A DNA stretch of 64,000 bases from a bacterium (lineage in GTDB: Bacteria > SAR324 > XYD2-FULL-50-16), in NCBI GenBank assembly GCA_018830885.1, contig JAHJRI010000078.1, forward strand, positions 1-64,000, written 5' to 3'. Below, piece by piece: positions 18,069-27,983 of the stretch (positions are counted from its first letter, which is position 1; each line of letters starts with the position of its first letter). The position numbers and the translations under genes were made by a program. The notes beneath the pieces are model-generated. The model did not search any database, had not been told where the DNA came from, and worked only from the letters and a program-made list of their open reading frames with translations.

Positions 18069-19778
18069 ATGAAAATACTCCGCGTAAACATGAGCGACCT
18101 GACCATTTCTTATGAATCCGTTTTAGACCGCGATCTGATTATCGGTGGCAGGGCTCTGACAGCCAGAATTCTGAATAAAGAGGTCCCACCGAAAACCGAT
18201 CCGCTGGGACCGGACGCAAAATTGATCATTGCCTGTGGGGCACTGGCCGGAACCAAGGCCCCGTCAGCCGGGCGCTTCTCCATTGGTGCGAAAAGCCCGC
18301 TGACCATGGGCATCAAAGAGGCCAACAGTGGCGGTCCGGCCGGTCAAAAGCTGGATCTCCTGGGGTATCGGGCTGTTATCGTCGAAGGACAGGCAAAGGA
18401 TGGGAAACTGTATCTGCTGAAAATCAGCTCGGAGGGCGTTGAACTCAAAGATGCGGAAGCCTACCGGGGAATGAAAAACTACACACTGGCATCCAAGCTG
18501 TACCAGCAGTTTGATGCAAAAGCCGCCATCATCTCCATCGGCATTGCCGGAGAAAAGGGCTGGAAAGCCTCTGCCATCACAATGACTGACAATGACGGCC
18601 ACTCCTCTAGACACGCTGCCCGGGGTGGTCTGGGGGCGGTTATGGGATCCAGAGGGCTGAAGTGTATCGTGATTGATGACAGCGGCACGCAAAAGGTGGA
18701 GATAGCACACAAACCCGCTTTTCAGGCATCCGTAAAGAACTGGGCCAAAATCACCAAGGAGGACAAAAACCTGAAAGGAACCATGAAGCAGGGGACAACC
18801 GCGGTGATCGGCACGTTGAGATGGCTGGGGGCCATGCCCGCCTTGAATTACAGCAACGAAAAACTGGAGGGAATTGAATCCATCAACGGCGATGCCATCG
18901 AGAAGTTGAACCAGTCCCGGGGAGGCAAAATGGCTGGGTGTATGCCCGGCTGCATCGTCCGCTGCTCCATCGTCTTCAATGACGAAAAGGGAAAACATGT
19001 GACCTCCAGCTACGAGTACGAAACCATCGCCCTGATGGGAACCAACCTGGGTCTCGTGGATCCGGATGTGGTGGCAAAACTGGATTTTCTGGCCGATGAT
19101 ATTGGCATCGATACCATCGAGGTCGGTGCTGCGATGGGGGTAGCCGCCAGTGCCGGGAAGATGAAGATGGGGGATGCGGCTTCCGCGCTGGCTTTGCTGG
19201 ATGAGATCGAAAAGGGAACAGAACTGGGTGTCATGCTGGCAAACGGCGTTGAGGAGACCTGCCGCAAACTCGGTATCGACCGGATTCCGGCATTCAAAGG
19301 CCAGGCGATTCCCGCCCACGATCCCAGAATTACCAAACCAACCGGTGTCAGCTACCATACCAGTCCCATGGGTGCCGATCACACCGCCGGTATCTCCTAT
19401 GATGATTTCAGCTCCAGGGAAGGGCAGATCGAACGATCGCTCGCGTCCCAGGTATTCAATGCCACGCGTGACGCCATGGGCTACTGCATGCTGGCCACAC
19501 CGGCCGACAATAAACTGCTGCTGACCTTTCTCAAGGAGCTGATAAACGCCCGGTACGACCTGAATGTATCGGAAAAAGACATCATCGAAGTCGGTAAAGA
19601 GACGTTGAAGAACGAACTGGCATTTAACCAGGGCAGCGAATTCTTTTCCGCTCATGAACCTTCTCCGGCGTTTATCCGAACAGAACCCATGGGGCCTAAC
19701 AATGCTGTTTTTGATATCGATCCTGCTGAAATAGAGACCCTTTGGGGAAAACTGGACGCTTACCAGATGGAACTCTGA
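18069..19778 (+). CDS. Aldehyde:ferredoxin oxidoreductase (tungsten/molybdopterin family)
   Basis: A 569-residue AOR-family enzyme that oxidises aldehydes to carboxylic acids (or reduces acids) with ferredoxin, using a bis-pterin tungsten site and one [4Fe-4S] cluster. The N-terminal pterin-binding barrel shows GPAGQKLDLLGYRAVIVEG and HAARGGLGAVMGSRGLK. The cluster cysteines appear as GCMPGCIVRC (residues 291, 295, 299), spaced Cx3Cx3C rather than the classical Cx2Cx3C. The last Cys is probably in GYCMLATPADN near the C-terminus. Its stop overlaps the next start (TGATG), so it is co-translated with the acyl-CoA synthetase alpha subunit. Together they would take aldehyde to acid to acyl-CoA, or the reverse. 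Confidence 0.9.
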   Translation: MKILRVNMSDLTISYESVLDRDLIIGGRALTARILNKEVPPKTDPLGPDAKLIIACGALAGTKAPSAGRFSIGAKSPLTMGIKEANSGGPAGQKLDLLGYRAVIVEGQAKDGKLYLLKISSEGVELKDAEAYRGMKNYTLASKLYQQFDAKAAIISIGIAGEKGWKASAITMTDNDGHSSRHAARGGLGAVMGSRGLKCIVIDDSGTQKVEIAHKPAFQASVKNWAKITKEDKNLKGTMKQGTTAVIGTLRWLGAMPALNYSNEKLEGIESINGDAIEKLNQSRGGKMAGCMPGCIVRCSIVFNDEKGKHVTSSYEYETIALMGTNLGLVDPDVVAKLDFLADDIGIDTIEVGAAMGVAASAGKMKMGDAASALALLDEIEKGTELGVMLANGVEETCRKLGIDRIPAFKGQAIPAHDPRITKPTGVSYHTSPMGADHTAGISYDDFSSREGQIERSLASQVFNATRDAMGYCMLATPADNKLLLTFLKELINARYDLNVSEKDIIEVGKETLKNELAFNQGSEFFSAHEPSPAFIRTEPMGPNNAVFDIDPAEIETLWGKLDAYQMEL

Positions 19779-21235
19779 TGACCGCATTGAACCTGGACAG
19801 ACTCTTCAATCCCAGGACGATTGCCATGATCGGCGCCTCCGCAACGCCGGGAAAATGGGGAAATATTATTCTGCTGAATATACTTAAAGGCAATTTCAAA
19901 GGCAGAATCTTTCCGGTCAATCCCAAAGCGGAAAAAATTCTGGGATATCCATGCTACGCGAGTGTACAGGATATCCCGGAGACGATTGACATGGCCCTGA
20001 TCACCACGCCATCTCAATCCATTCTGCCCCTGATCGATGCCTGCGGGGAAAAACAGATCCCTTTTCTGGTCGTGGTCACCTCCAATTTCAGCGAAACCGG
20101 CGATGCGGGAGCGAAGCTGGAAAAGGAGATGATCGCCAGGGCGGCCACCTACGGCATACGGATCGTCGGACCCAATACCATGGGTATATACAGCGCCGAA
20201 TCAGAACTGCACGCGCTGATGCCGATGCTGATGCCCCTGAGGGGTTCTGTCTCCATGTTCTCCCAGAGCGGAAACGTGGGGGTGCAGATGATGGACTACG
20301 GGCAGAAGGAGGGTGTCGGATTTGAAAAATTCGTCAGTAGCGGAAACGAAGGCGACCTGAACAATGTCGATTACCTGAAATATTTTGCAAATGACAAAAA
20401 CACCCGGGTGATTCTCGGCTATATCGAAGGGGTGGATCCCGGGACCGGTTTTCTGCCAACCGTCAGGAGCATTTCAAAATCCAAGCCCATCGTCATGTTC
20501 AAGGGTGGCCGGACTGAAGTCGGGTCACGGGCGGCGGCCTCCCACACCGGCTCCCTGGCCGGTACCCGGGAAATCAACCGGGCTGCCTTTCGACAGGCAG
20601 GGATCATGGAGGTACAGTGCAGCCTGGAACTGATTGACTGCGCCAAGGCTTTCGCCAACTACCCCATTCCAAAGGGAAATCGCGTCGGAATTATTACCCG
20701 GGGCGGCGGTTGGGGCGTCATTACCGCCGATTCCTGCGAGGAAGCGGGGCTGGTTGTCCCCCCCCTTCCAGACGATATGATCCGGCGGATCGACCGGATT
20801 CTCCCAGACTACTGGAATCGCGGGAATCCCGTCGATCTGGTGGCAACGGTTGCGGACGACCCCATGCCGGAGATTCTGACCATGCTGGCCGAATGGGATG
20901 GTGTCGATGCAGTGATTGCCCTCGGGGCAGGATTCAGGTCCTTCAATTTTGAGTACTCCTCTGATGTGACCGGACCACCGGAGCTGATTGAAACCATGCG
21001 CTTCATGAAAAGCCTGTTTGATAACACCTCCAACGCGCCTGACAAAATCCTGCAGCTGATCGCAGACCTGGTCAAAAAGACCGGCAAACCCATCATATCT
21101 GTCTCCACCGGCTCCCAATACTCGCACAAGGAGTTCACGGAAAGATACAAGATCGTCTCCTTTCCCACACCGGAAAGAGCGGTCAAGGTACTGAAAATCA
21201 TGTGCGAATACCATCAAATCAGGCAATCCAGATAA
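19778..21235 (+). CDS. acdA: ADP-forming acyl-CoA synthetase, alpha subunit
   Basis: A 485-residue alpha subunit of acetate/acyl-CoA ligase (ADP-forming), which interconverts acyl-CoA + ADP + Pi and acid + CoA + ATP. The CoA-binding Rossmann domain starts NPRTIAMIGASATPGKWG. A succinyl-CoA-synthetase-like domain follows, carrying the phospho-histidine loop AAASHTGSLAGT (His256). The start overlaps the AOR stop. The beta subunit is 187 nt downstream with its own promoter. The residue preference for acetyl, aryl or branched substrates cannot be read from the sequence. Confidence 0.9.
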   Translation: MTALNLDRLFNPRTIAMIGASATPGKWGNIILLNILKGNFKGRIFPVNPKAEKILGYPCYASVQDIPETIDMALITTPSQSILPLIDACGEKQIPFLVVVTSNFSETGDAGAKLEKEMIARAATYGIRIVGPNTMGIYSAESELHALMPMLMPLRGSVSMFSQSGNVGVQMMDYGQKEGVGFEKFVSSGNEGDLNNVDYLKYFANDKNTRVILGYIEGVDPGTGFLPTVRSISKSKPIVMFKGGRTEVGSRAAASHTGSLAGTREINRAAFRQAGIMEVQCSLELIDCAKAFANYPIPKGNRVGIITRGGGWGVITADSCEEAGLVVPPLPDDMIRRIDRILPDYWNRGNPVDLVATVADDPMPEILTMLAEWDGVDAVIALGAGFRSFNFEYSSDVTGPPELIETMRFMKSLFDNTSNAPDKILQLIADLVKKTGKPIISVSTGSQYSHKEFTERYKIVSFPTPERAVKVLKIMCEYHQIRQSR

Positions 21236-21315
21236 AACAGAAACTTCGCCGTTCCTGAATCGCATGTCCACCATGCCCGATGGAACCGGCTGTCTGTTCA
21301 GAGGAAGCGCTGGAT

Positions 21316-21345
21316 TTGACATAGCCGATCCGTCGGGGTTATAAC
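21316..21345 (+). promoter_or_regulatory. Sigma-70 type promoter for the acyl-CoA synthetase beta subunit
   Basis: TTGACA (21316-21321) and TATAAC (21340-21345) are separated by 18 nt, close to the vegetative consensus, about 75 nt before the beta-subunit start. It suggests that beta can be expressed apart from the AOR-alpha transcript. Confidence 0.6.
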
Positions 21346-21422
21346 TTGATGGAACAAAAGACGACTGACAAAAAAGAGACCCACACGAATCGCTGAACTG
21401 CCATTTCAACCAGGAGGAATAA

Positions 21423-22094
21423 ATGGAGATTATCAAACAGGCACTTAAGAATAACCAAACAACGCTATCCGAATTTGATTCTAAAAGAGTGCTGACTGAA
21501 TACAAAATCCCGGTCACAAGAGAAATCGTTGCCAAGGATGTCAACGAACTGAAACAGGCAGTGGAAAAAATCGGCTTTCCTCTCGTTCTGAAGGGAAGTT
21601 CCGCCGAAATTGCACATAAAACTGAAAAAGGCCTGATTAAAATAGATATCAGAACGTTGGAAGAAGCCACCGCCGCATTCGAAGAGATCACCGCCAAAAT
21701 GGGGGACGACAAGGGCGGCGTGCTGGTGCAGGAAATGATCAAAGGCCAGCGCGAACTCGTTGTCGGTCTGACCCGTGATCCCCAGTTCGGTCCCTGCGTC
21801 ATGTTCGGTCTGGGTGGGATATTCACCGAAATACTGAAGGATGTGGCTTTTCGTGTTGCTCCCCTCACACGTAAAGACGCCATGGATATCATGGATGATT
21901 TCAAGAGCAAAAAAATACTGGATGCCGTTCGGGGGATGGAAGCTGTGGATCGGGAAATCCTGGCAGACATCCTGATTGCTGTTGGCCAGATCGGGCTGGA
22001 TCACGAAGAGATCCAGGAGATCGATATCAACCCCTTGAAAATCCTCAATGGAAAACCAGTGGCTGTCGATGCCCTGGTCGTACTGAAAGCATAA
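21423..22094 (+). CDS. acdB: ADP-forming acyl-CoA synthetase, beta subunit (ATP-grasp)
   Basis: A 223-residue ATP-grasp subunit that carries ATP/ADP in the ADP-forming acyl-CoA synthetase. Visible blocks are GFPLVLKGSSAEIAHKTEKG, VLVQEMIKGQRELVVG, and FGLGGIFTEILKDVAFRVAPL, ending with the EIDINPLKI strand. Length fits the separate beta subunits seen in two-gene systems. It has an excellent AGGAGGAATAA ribosome site. It partners with the alpha subunit upstream. Confidence 0.92.
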   Translation: MEIIKQALKNNQTTLSEFDSKRVLTEYKIPVTREIVAKDVNELKQAVEKIGFPLVLKGSSAEIAHKTEKGLIKIDIRTLEEATAAFEEITAKMGDDKGGVLVQEMIKGQRELVVGLTRDPQFGPCVMFGLGGIFTEILKDVAFRVAPLTRKDAMDIMDDFKSKKILDAVRGMEAVDREILADILIAVGQIGLDHEEIQEIDINPLKILNGKPVAVDALVVLKA

Positions 22095-22121
22095 TCCGAT
22101 ACCTCCCCGACCACACATCTG

Positions 22122-22152
22122 CTCGCGGCTGGTCGATTACCCATGCCGCGAG
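22122..22152. terminator. Hairpin between convergent acdB and pyk
   Basis: A perfect 8-bp stem (CTCGCGGC 22122-22129, GCCGCGAG 22145-22152) with a 15-nt loop sits between the two convergent stop codons. The T-tract on the plus side is only three bases. A shared bidirectional transcript end is likely. Confidence 0.5.
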
Positions 22153-22164
22153 GGGTTTCCCGCT

Positions 22165-23562
22165 TTATTCAATACGCCGCACCTGAATTGTCGGTACCAG
22201 TTTGTCCTGGGCTTTGATTTCGTGAATCACCACCACCCGGTCTCCCGGGGCAAAGTCATCTGCCGCGCGCAGCACATGCAGTGCCTTCTGGACCGTTTCC
22301 TCGAAATCCGTTTCAAATTGGATCAGGATCGGGTACACCGCTCGATAGAGAATCAGTGTCTTCTGGGTTTTCGCTGAGTTGGTAAAGGCAAAAATCTTGA
22401 TATTCGCTGGCCGGCAGTTGGATACAATGGCCGCTGACCGGCCGCTTTGGGAAAAAGTGACAATGCCTTTGAGCTTGAGGTCTCCCACCAGTTGCACGGC
22501 GGCCAGGGCAATATGCTGAAGATCGTTGTCCCGGATCATCTGCCGGGCATAGGCCACACCGGGAGACTGTTCCGCTTTGCGGGCCGTCCGCACCATGTAG
22601 TCAATTGCTTTGACCGGATATTTTCCGCTGGCGGTTTCACCGGAGAGCATGATGGCATCCGCCTCTTCAAACACTGCGTTAGCAATATCGGTTATCTCAG
22701 CACGGGTGGGAATAGGATTCTCAATCATCGATTCCAGGAGATGGGTAGCGATGATGAGACATTTCCCGTGAATGGCACAGAGGTAAGCGATCTGTCGTTG
22801 AATGGTGGGAAGATCCTCCATATCCACTTCAATCCCAAGGTCACCCCGGGCCACCATAATACCATCCACCTCGCGAATAATCTCCTCCAGATTATTGACC
22901 CCCTCGTAGTTTTCAATCTTGGCGATGATCTTGGTCTGGCGACCTTTCTCCCCGAGCAGTTCCCGCAGTTCAACGATGGCGTTTTTATCCCTCACAAATG
23001 AAAGAGCAATAAAATCAATATCATTTTCGATTCCAAAAAGAATATCGGATTTGTCCTTATTGGTCAGCGCCGGAATTTGCACATGGATTCCCGGCAGATT
23101 GACATGCCGCCGGGGTTTGATCTCACCCCCATCCAGGACCTTGCACCACAACTGATTGTCCTCTTTTTTTGTTACCTGCAGATTGATCAGACCGCTGTCA
23201 ACGGTGATCCGGTCACCGATATTGACTGTGGACGGAAGATGGGGATAGTTGACAAACAGGACATTGCTGTTGTCATCGGCCTGGGGAGGGACGACAATGG
23301 CAATGGTTTTTCCCTCAGTCAGAATCATCCCGGAAACACCGGTTCTGATCTCGGGACCCTGGGTATCGAGCAGAAGACCTACCGGATAATCCACCTCCTG
23401 ATTCAGCTGCTGAACCATGTTGATCACCTCAAGATGGGAGGGTTGATCACCGTGGGACATATTCAGCCGGACAATATTCATACCCGCCTGGGACATCTTT
23501 TTTAAATCCGCAAAAGTATTGCTGGCCGGTCCGATGGTACAGATGATTCTGGTGTTGATCAT
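22165..23562 (-). CDS. pyk: Pyruvate kinase
   Basis: A 465-residue glycolytic enzyme converting phosphoenolpyruvate and ADP to pyruvate and ATP. Key blocks are RIICTIGPAS at the start, NIVRLNMSHG, the substrate motif KIIAKIENYEG, DGIMVARGDLGIE, and the metal and substrate loop DIANAVFEEADAIMLSGET. The start at 23562 has GAGGAGATC before it and gives the normal N-terminus; upstream codons to 23625 are unlikely to be used. It is divergent from the phosphohexomutase gene, which suggests a small central-carbon block. Confidence 0.96.
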   Translation of the reverse strand: MINTRIICTIGPASNTFADLKKMSQAGMNIVRLNMSHGDQPSHLEVINMVQQLNQEVDYPVGLLLDTQGPEIRTGVSGMILTEGKTIAIVVPPQADDNSNVLFVNYPHLPSTVNIGDRITVDSGLINLQVTKKEDNQLWCKVLDGGEIKPRRHVNLPGIHVQIPALTNKDKSDILFGIENDIDFIALSFVRDKNAIVELRELLGEKGRQTKIIAKIENYEGVNNLEEIIREVDGIMVARGDLGIEVDMEDLPTIQRQIAYLCAIHGKCLIIATHLLESMIENPIPTRAEITDIANAVFEEADAIMLSGETASGKYPVKAIDYMVRTARKAEQSPGVAYARQMIRDNDLQHIALAAVQLVGDLKLKGIVTFSQSGRSAAIVSNCRPANIKIFAFTNSAKTQKTLILYRAVYPILIQFETDFEETVQKALHVLRAADDFAPGDRVVVIHEIKAQDKLVPTIQVRRIE

Positions 23563-23897
23563 GCCGATCTCCTCATGGGTTGCTTTTGATCCCGGGCCTG
23601 ATGGGTGATGTGAATACGCCCGCATTCTGGGTCCAGCATACCATGGTTTCCTGTTTGAAAAAAGGTTAATTTCATGTATTTAATGGCACGACAAACCGGA
23701 TCTGAGCACCCTGCTTGTTTCCCGGTGTATAGGATAAATGACGGTATCCTTTAAAAAATAGGGATCGTGATGCAAAAGAGGGCATATCCGAAATTGACGT
23801 TTGACGAAGAGAAATGTAGAATCAGCTATGATAAAAAGTACCTGTCAATAGTTGAAGCAGAAACCCCGATTGCGGATCCCCGATGGACGAGGCGATA

Positions 23898-25610
23898 ATG
23901 AGTAAGGCCCGGGAGTGGGCTGCCAACGAGTATTTTGATACTGCATTTCGAGACGAAATTCAGCATCTGCTGGACGACAACGATGAAAGCGAGCTGATCG
24001 ATCGGTTTTATAAGGATCTGGAATTCGGTACGGGCGGATTGCGGGGGATCCTGGGAGCCGGGTCCAACCGCATGAATATCTATACCGTTCGCAAAGCCAG
24101 CCAGGGTCTGGCCAACTACCTGCTCAAAAACAGTGTTCAACCGCCCAGCATAGCGATCGCTTACGACAGCCGGCGGTTTTCCGATCTCTTCAGCCGTGAA
24201 ACGGCCTGTGTGTTTGCGGCAAACGGCATCCAGGTTCATCTTTACAAAAAGCTGCGTCCGGTGCCGATGCTCTCTTTTGCGGTTCGTGAACTGGGAACAA
24301 CGGCCGGGGTCGTGGTGACCGCCAGCCACAATCCGGCAGAATACAATGGTTACAAGGTATACTGGTCCGATGGGTGCCAGGTCACGCCACCCCATGACGA
24401 AGGTATCATCGATGAGGTCAACTGGATTAAGGATTTTACAGCCGTCAAATGGATGACTTTTGAAGCAGCCCTTGAGCAGGAACGGGTGTGGTTTATTCCC
24501 GACAGCGTCGAGGAGGCCTATTTTACAAAAGTGGAAGCCCTTGCCATGAGGCCGCGGGAAGGTAATCGGGATATCGGCATCGTCTACACCCCTCTTCATG
24601 GGACGGGGAACTACCCCGTCAGGGAGATCTTACGGCGGCGCGGTTTTGAGAAGGTTCGCGTGGTCAAAGCACAGGAGGAACCGGACGGCGCATTTTCCAC
24701 CGTCACATCTCCCAATCCGGAAGATCCCAGTGCGCTGAAACTGGCGTTGGAAACCGTCGGTGACAATGATCACCTGATTGTGGGAACAGATCCGGATGCA
24801 GACCGTATCGGCGTGATGATCCGGCATAAAAACGAATGGATCAAAATCAATGGCAACCAGATCGGTCAGCTGCTACTCGCCTATTATCTTGAGAAACTCC
24901 GTGAACAGAAAAAACTGCCTGACAACGGCGTCTATATCACCACCATCGTGACATCCGACCTGGGTCGGGAGATCGCTGACAGCTACGGTGTCCAATCCCG
25001 GGAAACCCTGACCGGATTTAAATATATCGGTTCCGTCATTCGGGAACTGGAGGAGACAGGGACCGGTAAGTTCATCTTCGGAACTGAAGAGAGTCATGGC
25101 TACCTGTTTGACGACTTTGTCCGGGACAAAGACGGGGTCATCGCCACCATGATTTTTTGTGAACTGTGCGCCGAGCTACATCAAAAAGGGATGTCGGTCA
25201 TTGATCAACTGGTGGCCATCCACAGCCGATACAGCTTCCACACGGATTCCCTCATAAACAAGGTGATCAAGGGACATGAAGGTGCCGCAAAGATCGCACA
25301 GATTATGGAGTCACTGCGAAACCATCCGCCGGCAGAGATCGCCGGTACCAAAGTGATGACAGTCAGGGACTACCTGAAGGGGGAAATTCTGGATCGCCGC
25401 ACCGGAAAGGTGACCGGTCAAACCAGACAACCACAATCGAATGTGCTGGCTTTTTATATGGCCGATGGCAGCCGCATTACCGCCCGGCCATCTGGGACGG
25501 AACCGAAAATAAAATTCTATTTCAACCTGAAAGGCACCGATGAAGCGGCGCTGAAAAGGACAAAATCTGCATACGAAACAGATTTCTGCAAGCTGGTTGA
25601 TGGCATTTGA
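23898..25610 (+). CDS. Phosphoglucomutase/phosphomannomutase
   Basis: A 570-residue alpha-D-phosphohexomutase that interconverts hexose 1- and 6-phosphates. The four-domain family signatures are present: FGTGGLRGILGAG, active-site phosphoserine loop VVTASHNPAEYNGYK (Ser near 143), metal loop GTDPDADRIG, sugar loop FGTEESHGYL, and phosphate loop RPSGTEPKIKFYF. The length fits the longer PgcA/PGM2-like group. An ATG at 23883 is in frame, but GAGG lies correctly before the ATG at 23898. It feeds sugar phosphates for cell envelope or storage. Confidence 0.93.
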   Translation: MSKAREWAANEYFDTAFRDEIQHLLDDNDESELIDRFYKDLEFGTGGLRGILGAGSNRMNIYTVRKASQGLANYLLKNSVQPPSIAIAYDSRRFSDLFSRETACVFAANGIQVHLYKKLRPVPMLSFAVRELGTTAGVVVTASHNPAEYNGYKVYWSDGCQVTPPHDEGIIDEVNWIKDFTAVKWMTFEAALEQERVWFIPDSVEEAYFTKVEALAMRPREGNRDIGIVYTPLHGTGNYPVREILRRRGFEKVRVVKAQEEPDGAFSTVTSPNPEDPSALKLALETVGDNDHLIVGTDPDADRIGVMIRHKNEWIKINGNQIGQLLLAYYLEKLREQKKLPDNGVYITTIVTSDLGREIADSYGVQSRETLTGFKYIGSVIRELEETGTGKFIFGTEESHGYLFDDFVRDKDGVIATMIFCELCAELHQKGMSVIDQLVAIHSRYSFHTDSLINKVIKGHEGAAKIAQIMESLRNHPPAEIAGTKVMTVRDYLKGEILDRRTGKVTGQTRQPQSNVLAFYMADGSRITARPSGTEPKIKFYFNLKGTDEAALKRTKSAYETDFCKLVDGI

Positions 25611-25680
25611 ACCACCGTTCATCTTTTGAATTCAGACTCCGTCAGGAGCTATACGACCAACCCAAAACAAGGAGGGAGAT

Positions 25681-25899
25681 TTGGAACAAGCCGATCTGGA
25701 AATCATCGAAAAGCATGCAAAGGACAATAACAAGCTTGATCGCCTGTATAAGGAACATCTGAGACTTGAAGCAGAGATTGAGAAAATCCAGTCCATCCGC
25801 ATCAAGAGTCACGATGAAGAGAAAAAGCTGAGGCAACTCAAAAAATTGAAGCTGGAGGGCCGTGATCAGATGGAGCTGATTTTCCAAACCTTGCGGTAA
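25681..25899 (+). CDS. DUF465 (YdcH-like) small coiled-coil protein
   Basis: A 72-residue, highly charged helical protein. The pattern LDRLYKEHLRLEAEIEKIQ followed by DEEKKLRQLKKLKLEGRDQM is the DUF465/YdcH signature. Initiation is at TTG, supported by AAGGAGG five nucleotides upstream. The function of this family is unknown. It lies 70 nt after the phosphohexomutase gene and may be co-transcribed. Confidence 0.85.
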   Translation: MEQADLEIIEKHAKDNNKLDRLYKEHLRLEAEIEKIQSIRIKSHDEEKKLRQLKKLKLEGRDQMELIFQTLR

Positions 25900-26094
25900 G
25901 CGGGCCTTAAAACCCCGCAAAAAGCCTTTGCTTTTGTCAATATGGGGATTGCCTGAATGATTCGATTCAGATACTTCTGAGACTTGGTCCCGGTATCCCG
26001 GCCGGAGGGCATCTCCATTCCGTTTCCGAAATACTGCGGTTAGTGGGGTAACCGGTCCGGTTCACCCGCTGAAAATCTGTCTCGATATCGTGGT

Positions 26095-26874
26095 ATGGTG
26101 GTTCAGGATATTTTCGTCGTTATATTGGGACTCGTGTTCGGGTCCTTCCTCTATACGATGACGCTGCGCCTCCAGCATCAGACCCCCGTCAGTCGCCGGT
26201 CATCCTGTGATCACTGTGCGGCAGTCATTGGCATCATCGGGCTGATACCGCTTGTGGGGTTTGTTGTTTCAAAAGGGAAGTGCAGAAACTGCGGCGGTTC
26301 TATATCCTGGGCATATCCTCTGACAGAGGTGCTGAATGCCGGGCTGGTGTATACGATTTTCCTCAGGACCGGCTGGCAGCTGGAATTCATCCATGCCTTC
26401 CTGATATTTGAATCGCTGTTGCTGATCGCATTTCTTGATTTCAGGACGCACTGCATCTATCCACAGCCGGTCATATTCGCCTTTCTGGTTCAATGTGTCT
26501 GGCTGGCCGGGGTCCGGAGCACCGATCTGTTGGACTCTCTGTTCGGGCTGTTTATGGGAGCGGGTGTATTTCACTGGATCGGCTATCTCTACCAGAACCT
26601 TCGCAGACGGGTCGGTCTGGGGGAAGGCGATGCAACCCTGCTCGGACTGATCGGATTTGCTTTCGGCTGGAATGTGCTTTTTGCCACCATTTTCTGGGCA
26701 GCCGTCTTCGGCATCCTCTTTGGGGGCACCCTGCTGCTGGTTCGACGGCAATCCTGGAAGGCCGAAATTGCGTTTGGCCCCTGGCTGGTGCTGGCGGCAT
26801 ATCTGATCTGGTATTTTCCGGATTTCTTCCAGAATGTACCATTTAAAACCGGGACCCAACTGATCCTGCGGTAA
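26095..26874 (+). CDS. Prepilin peptidase (type IV leader peptidase, A24 family)
   Basis: A 259-residue polytopic membrane aspartyl protease that cleaves and may N-methylate type IV prepilin or pseudopilin leaders. The cytoplasmic zinc-binding loop has two CxxC pairs (Cys38, 41, 63, 66). The first catalytic Asp is in IAFLDFRTHCIYP. The second is in the family motif as GLGEGDATLLG. About seven hydrophobic segments are visible. Its upstream DNA has no clear ribosome site. No pilin or secretion genes are next to it. Confidence 0.9.
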   Translation: MVVQDIFVVILGLVFGSFLYTMTLRLQHQTPVSRRSSCDHCAAVIGIIGLIPLVGFVVSKGKCRNCGGSISWAYPLTEVLNAGLVYTIFLRTGWQLEFIHAFLIFESLLLIAFLDFRTHCIYPQPVIFAFLVQCVWLAGVRSTDLLDSLFGLFMGAGVFHWIGYLYQNLRRRVGLGEGDATLLGLIGFAFGWNVLFATIFWAAVFGILFGGTLLLVRRQSWKAEIAFGPWLVLAAYLIWYFPDFFQNVPFKTGTQLILR

Positions 26875-26930
26875 GACCCGACCGTTGATAAAACTGATTT
26901 TAAAACAAACCACTTAACCCATTACCCATC

Positions 26931-27983
26931 ATGAGTGAGAGCAACTTGAAAAAAAAGGATTTGGCCTGGGGCAGTCTGGGATTTGACTATATAAAAACCG
27001 ATTATCGGTTTACCGCTACCAACAGGGACGGCAAGTGGTCTGATGGAGAACTCATCACGGATGAGATCATGAGGATCCACGAAGGCTCTCCGGCACTGCA
27101 CTATGCACAACAGTGTTTTGAAGGCTTGAAGGCACAGACCGCCAAAGACGGCAGTGTGCTGCTGTTCAGACCGGAATTGAACGCCGAACGTCTGCACATG
27201 ACAGCCGAGCGTCTGATGATGCCACCGGTACCCAGGGAGCTGTTTCTGAAAGGTGTGGAAGAGACGGTACGGGCCAACTATGCCTGGATTCCGCCCTACG
27301 GATCGGGAGCATCACTCTATATCCGGCCCCTGCTGATTGGCGTCGGGGAGAACATGGGCCTGAGACCGGCCAAAGAGTACGATTTTCGCGTCATCGTTTC
27401 TCCGGTGGGCCCCTATTACAAAGGCGGAGGTATCTCGCTGATATCACTTGCAGTCACAGAATTTGACCGGGCTGCCCCCCTGGGCACAGGAAAATTCAAG
27501 GCAGGTGCCAACTATGCGGGCGGTTTACTCTCGACCCAGACGGCCAAGGACATGGGAGCGAATGAAGCACTTTACCTGGACTCTGCCCAGCGCAAGTATC
27601 TGGATGAAGCGGGGTCGGCCAATATCCTGCTGGCAATGACCGGCAACCGGTTTGTCACCCCACGGTCCAATGCGATTCTTCCCAGCGTCACGCGCCGCTC
27701 CATCATGACGCTGGCCAAAGATGAATTGAAAATGACGATTGAAGAACGACCCGTCGCCATCAGAGAAGAGATGGCCGAGATCGAAGAAATGGCAGCCTGT
27801 GGAACCGCAGCGGTTATCTCTCCGGTCGGTAAGATCTGGATCGATGGGCAGTGGCATCTATTTTATGGAAACGGCGAAAAGGTGGGCCCCGTCATGAAAC
27901 GCCTGTATGACTCGCTGACCCAGATACAAAAGGGGGAGAAAGCAGACCCCTTTGGATGGACAACAAAGGTCAACATTGGTTAA
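26931..27983 (+). CDS. ilvE: Branched-chain amino acid aminotransferase
   Basis: A 350-residue class IV PLP aminotransferase that transfers amino groups between glutamate and the oxo acids of leucine, isoleucine and valine. It is of the longer group: the N-terminus begins LAWGSLGFDYIKTDYRF, with HYAQQCFEGLKAQ, then YIRPLLIGVG, the PLP lysine in GTGKFKAGANYAGGL, and the MTIEERPV and CGTAAVISPVG blocks. It begins 56 nt after the prepilin peptidase. It could supply branched oxo acids for the oxidoreductase genes elsewhere in the window. Confidence 0.93.
   Translation: MSESNLKKKDLAWGSLGFDYIKTDYRFTATNRDGKWSDGELITDEIMRIHEGSPALHYAQQCFEGLKAQTAKDGSVLLFRPELNAERLHMTAERLMMPPVPRELFLKGVEETVRANYAWIPPYGSGASLYIRPLLIGVGENMGLRPAKEYDFRVIVSPVGPYYKGGGISLISLAVTEFDRAAPLGTGKFKAGANYAGGLLSTQTAKDMGANEALYLDSAQRKYLDEAGSANILLAMTGNRFVTPRSNAILPSVTRRSIMTLAKDELKMTIEERPVAIREEMAEIEEMAACGTAAVISPVGKIWIDGQWHLFYGNGEKVGPVMKRLYDSLTQIQKGEKADPFGWTTKVNIG

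Noticed and set aside
18264-19787. A 507-codon minus-strand frame opposite AOR
   Set aside because: It is antisense to a well-supported aldehyde:ferredoxin oxidoreductase and has a composition typical of shadow frames.
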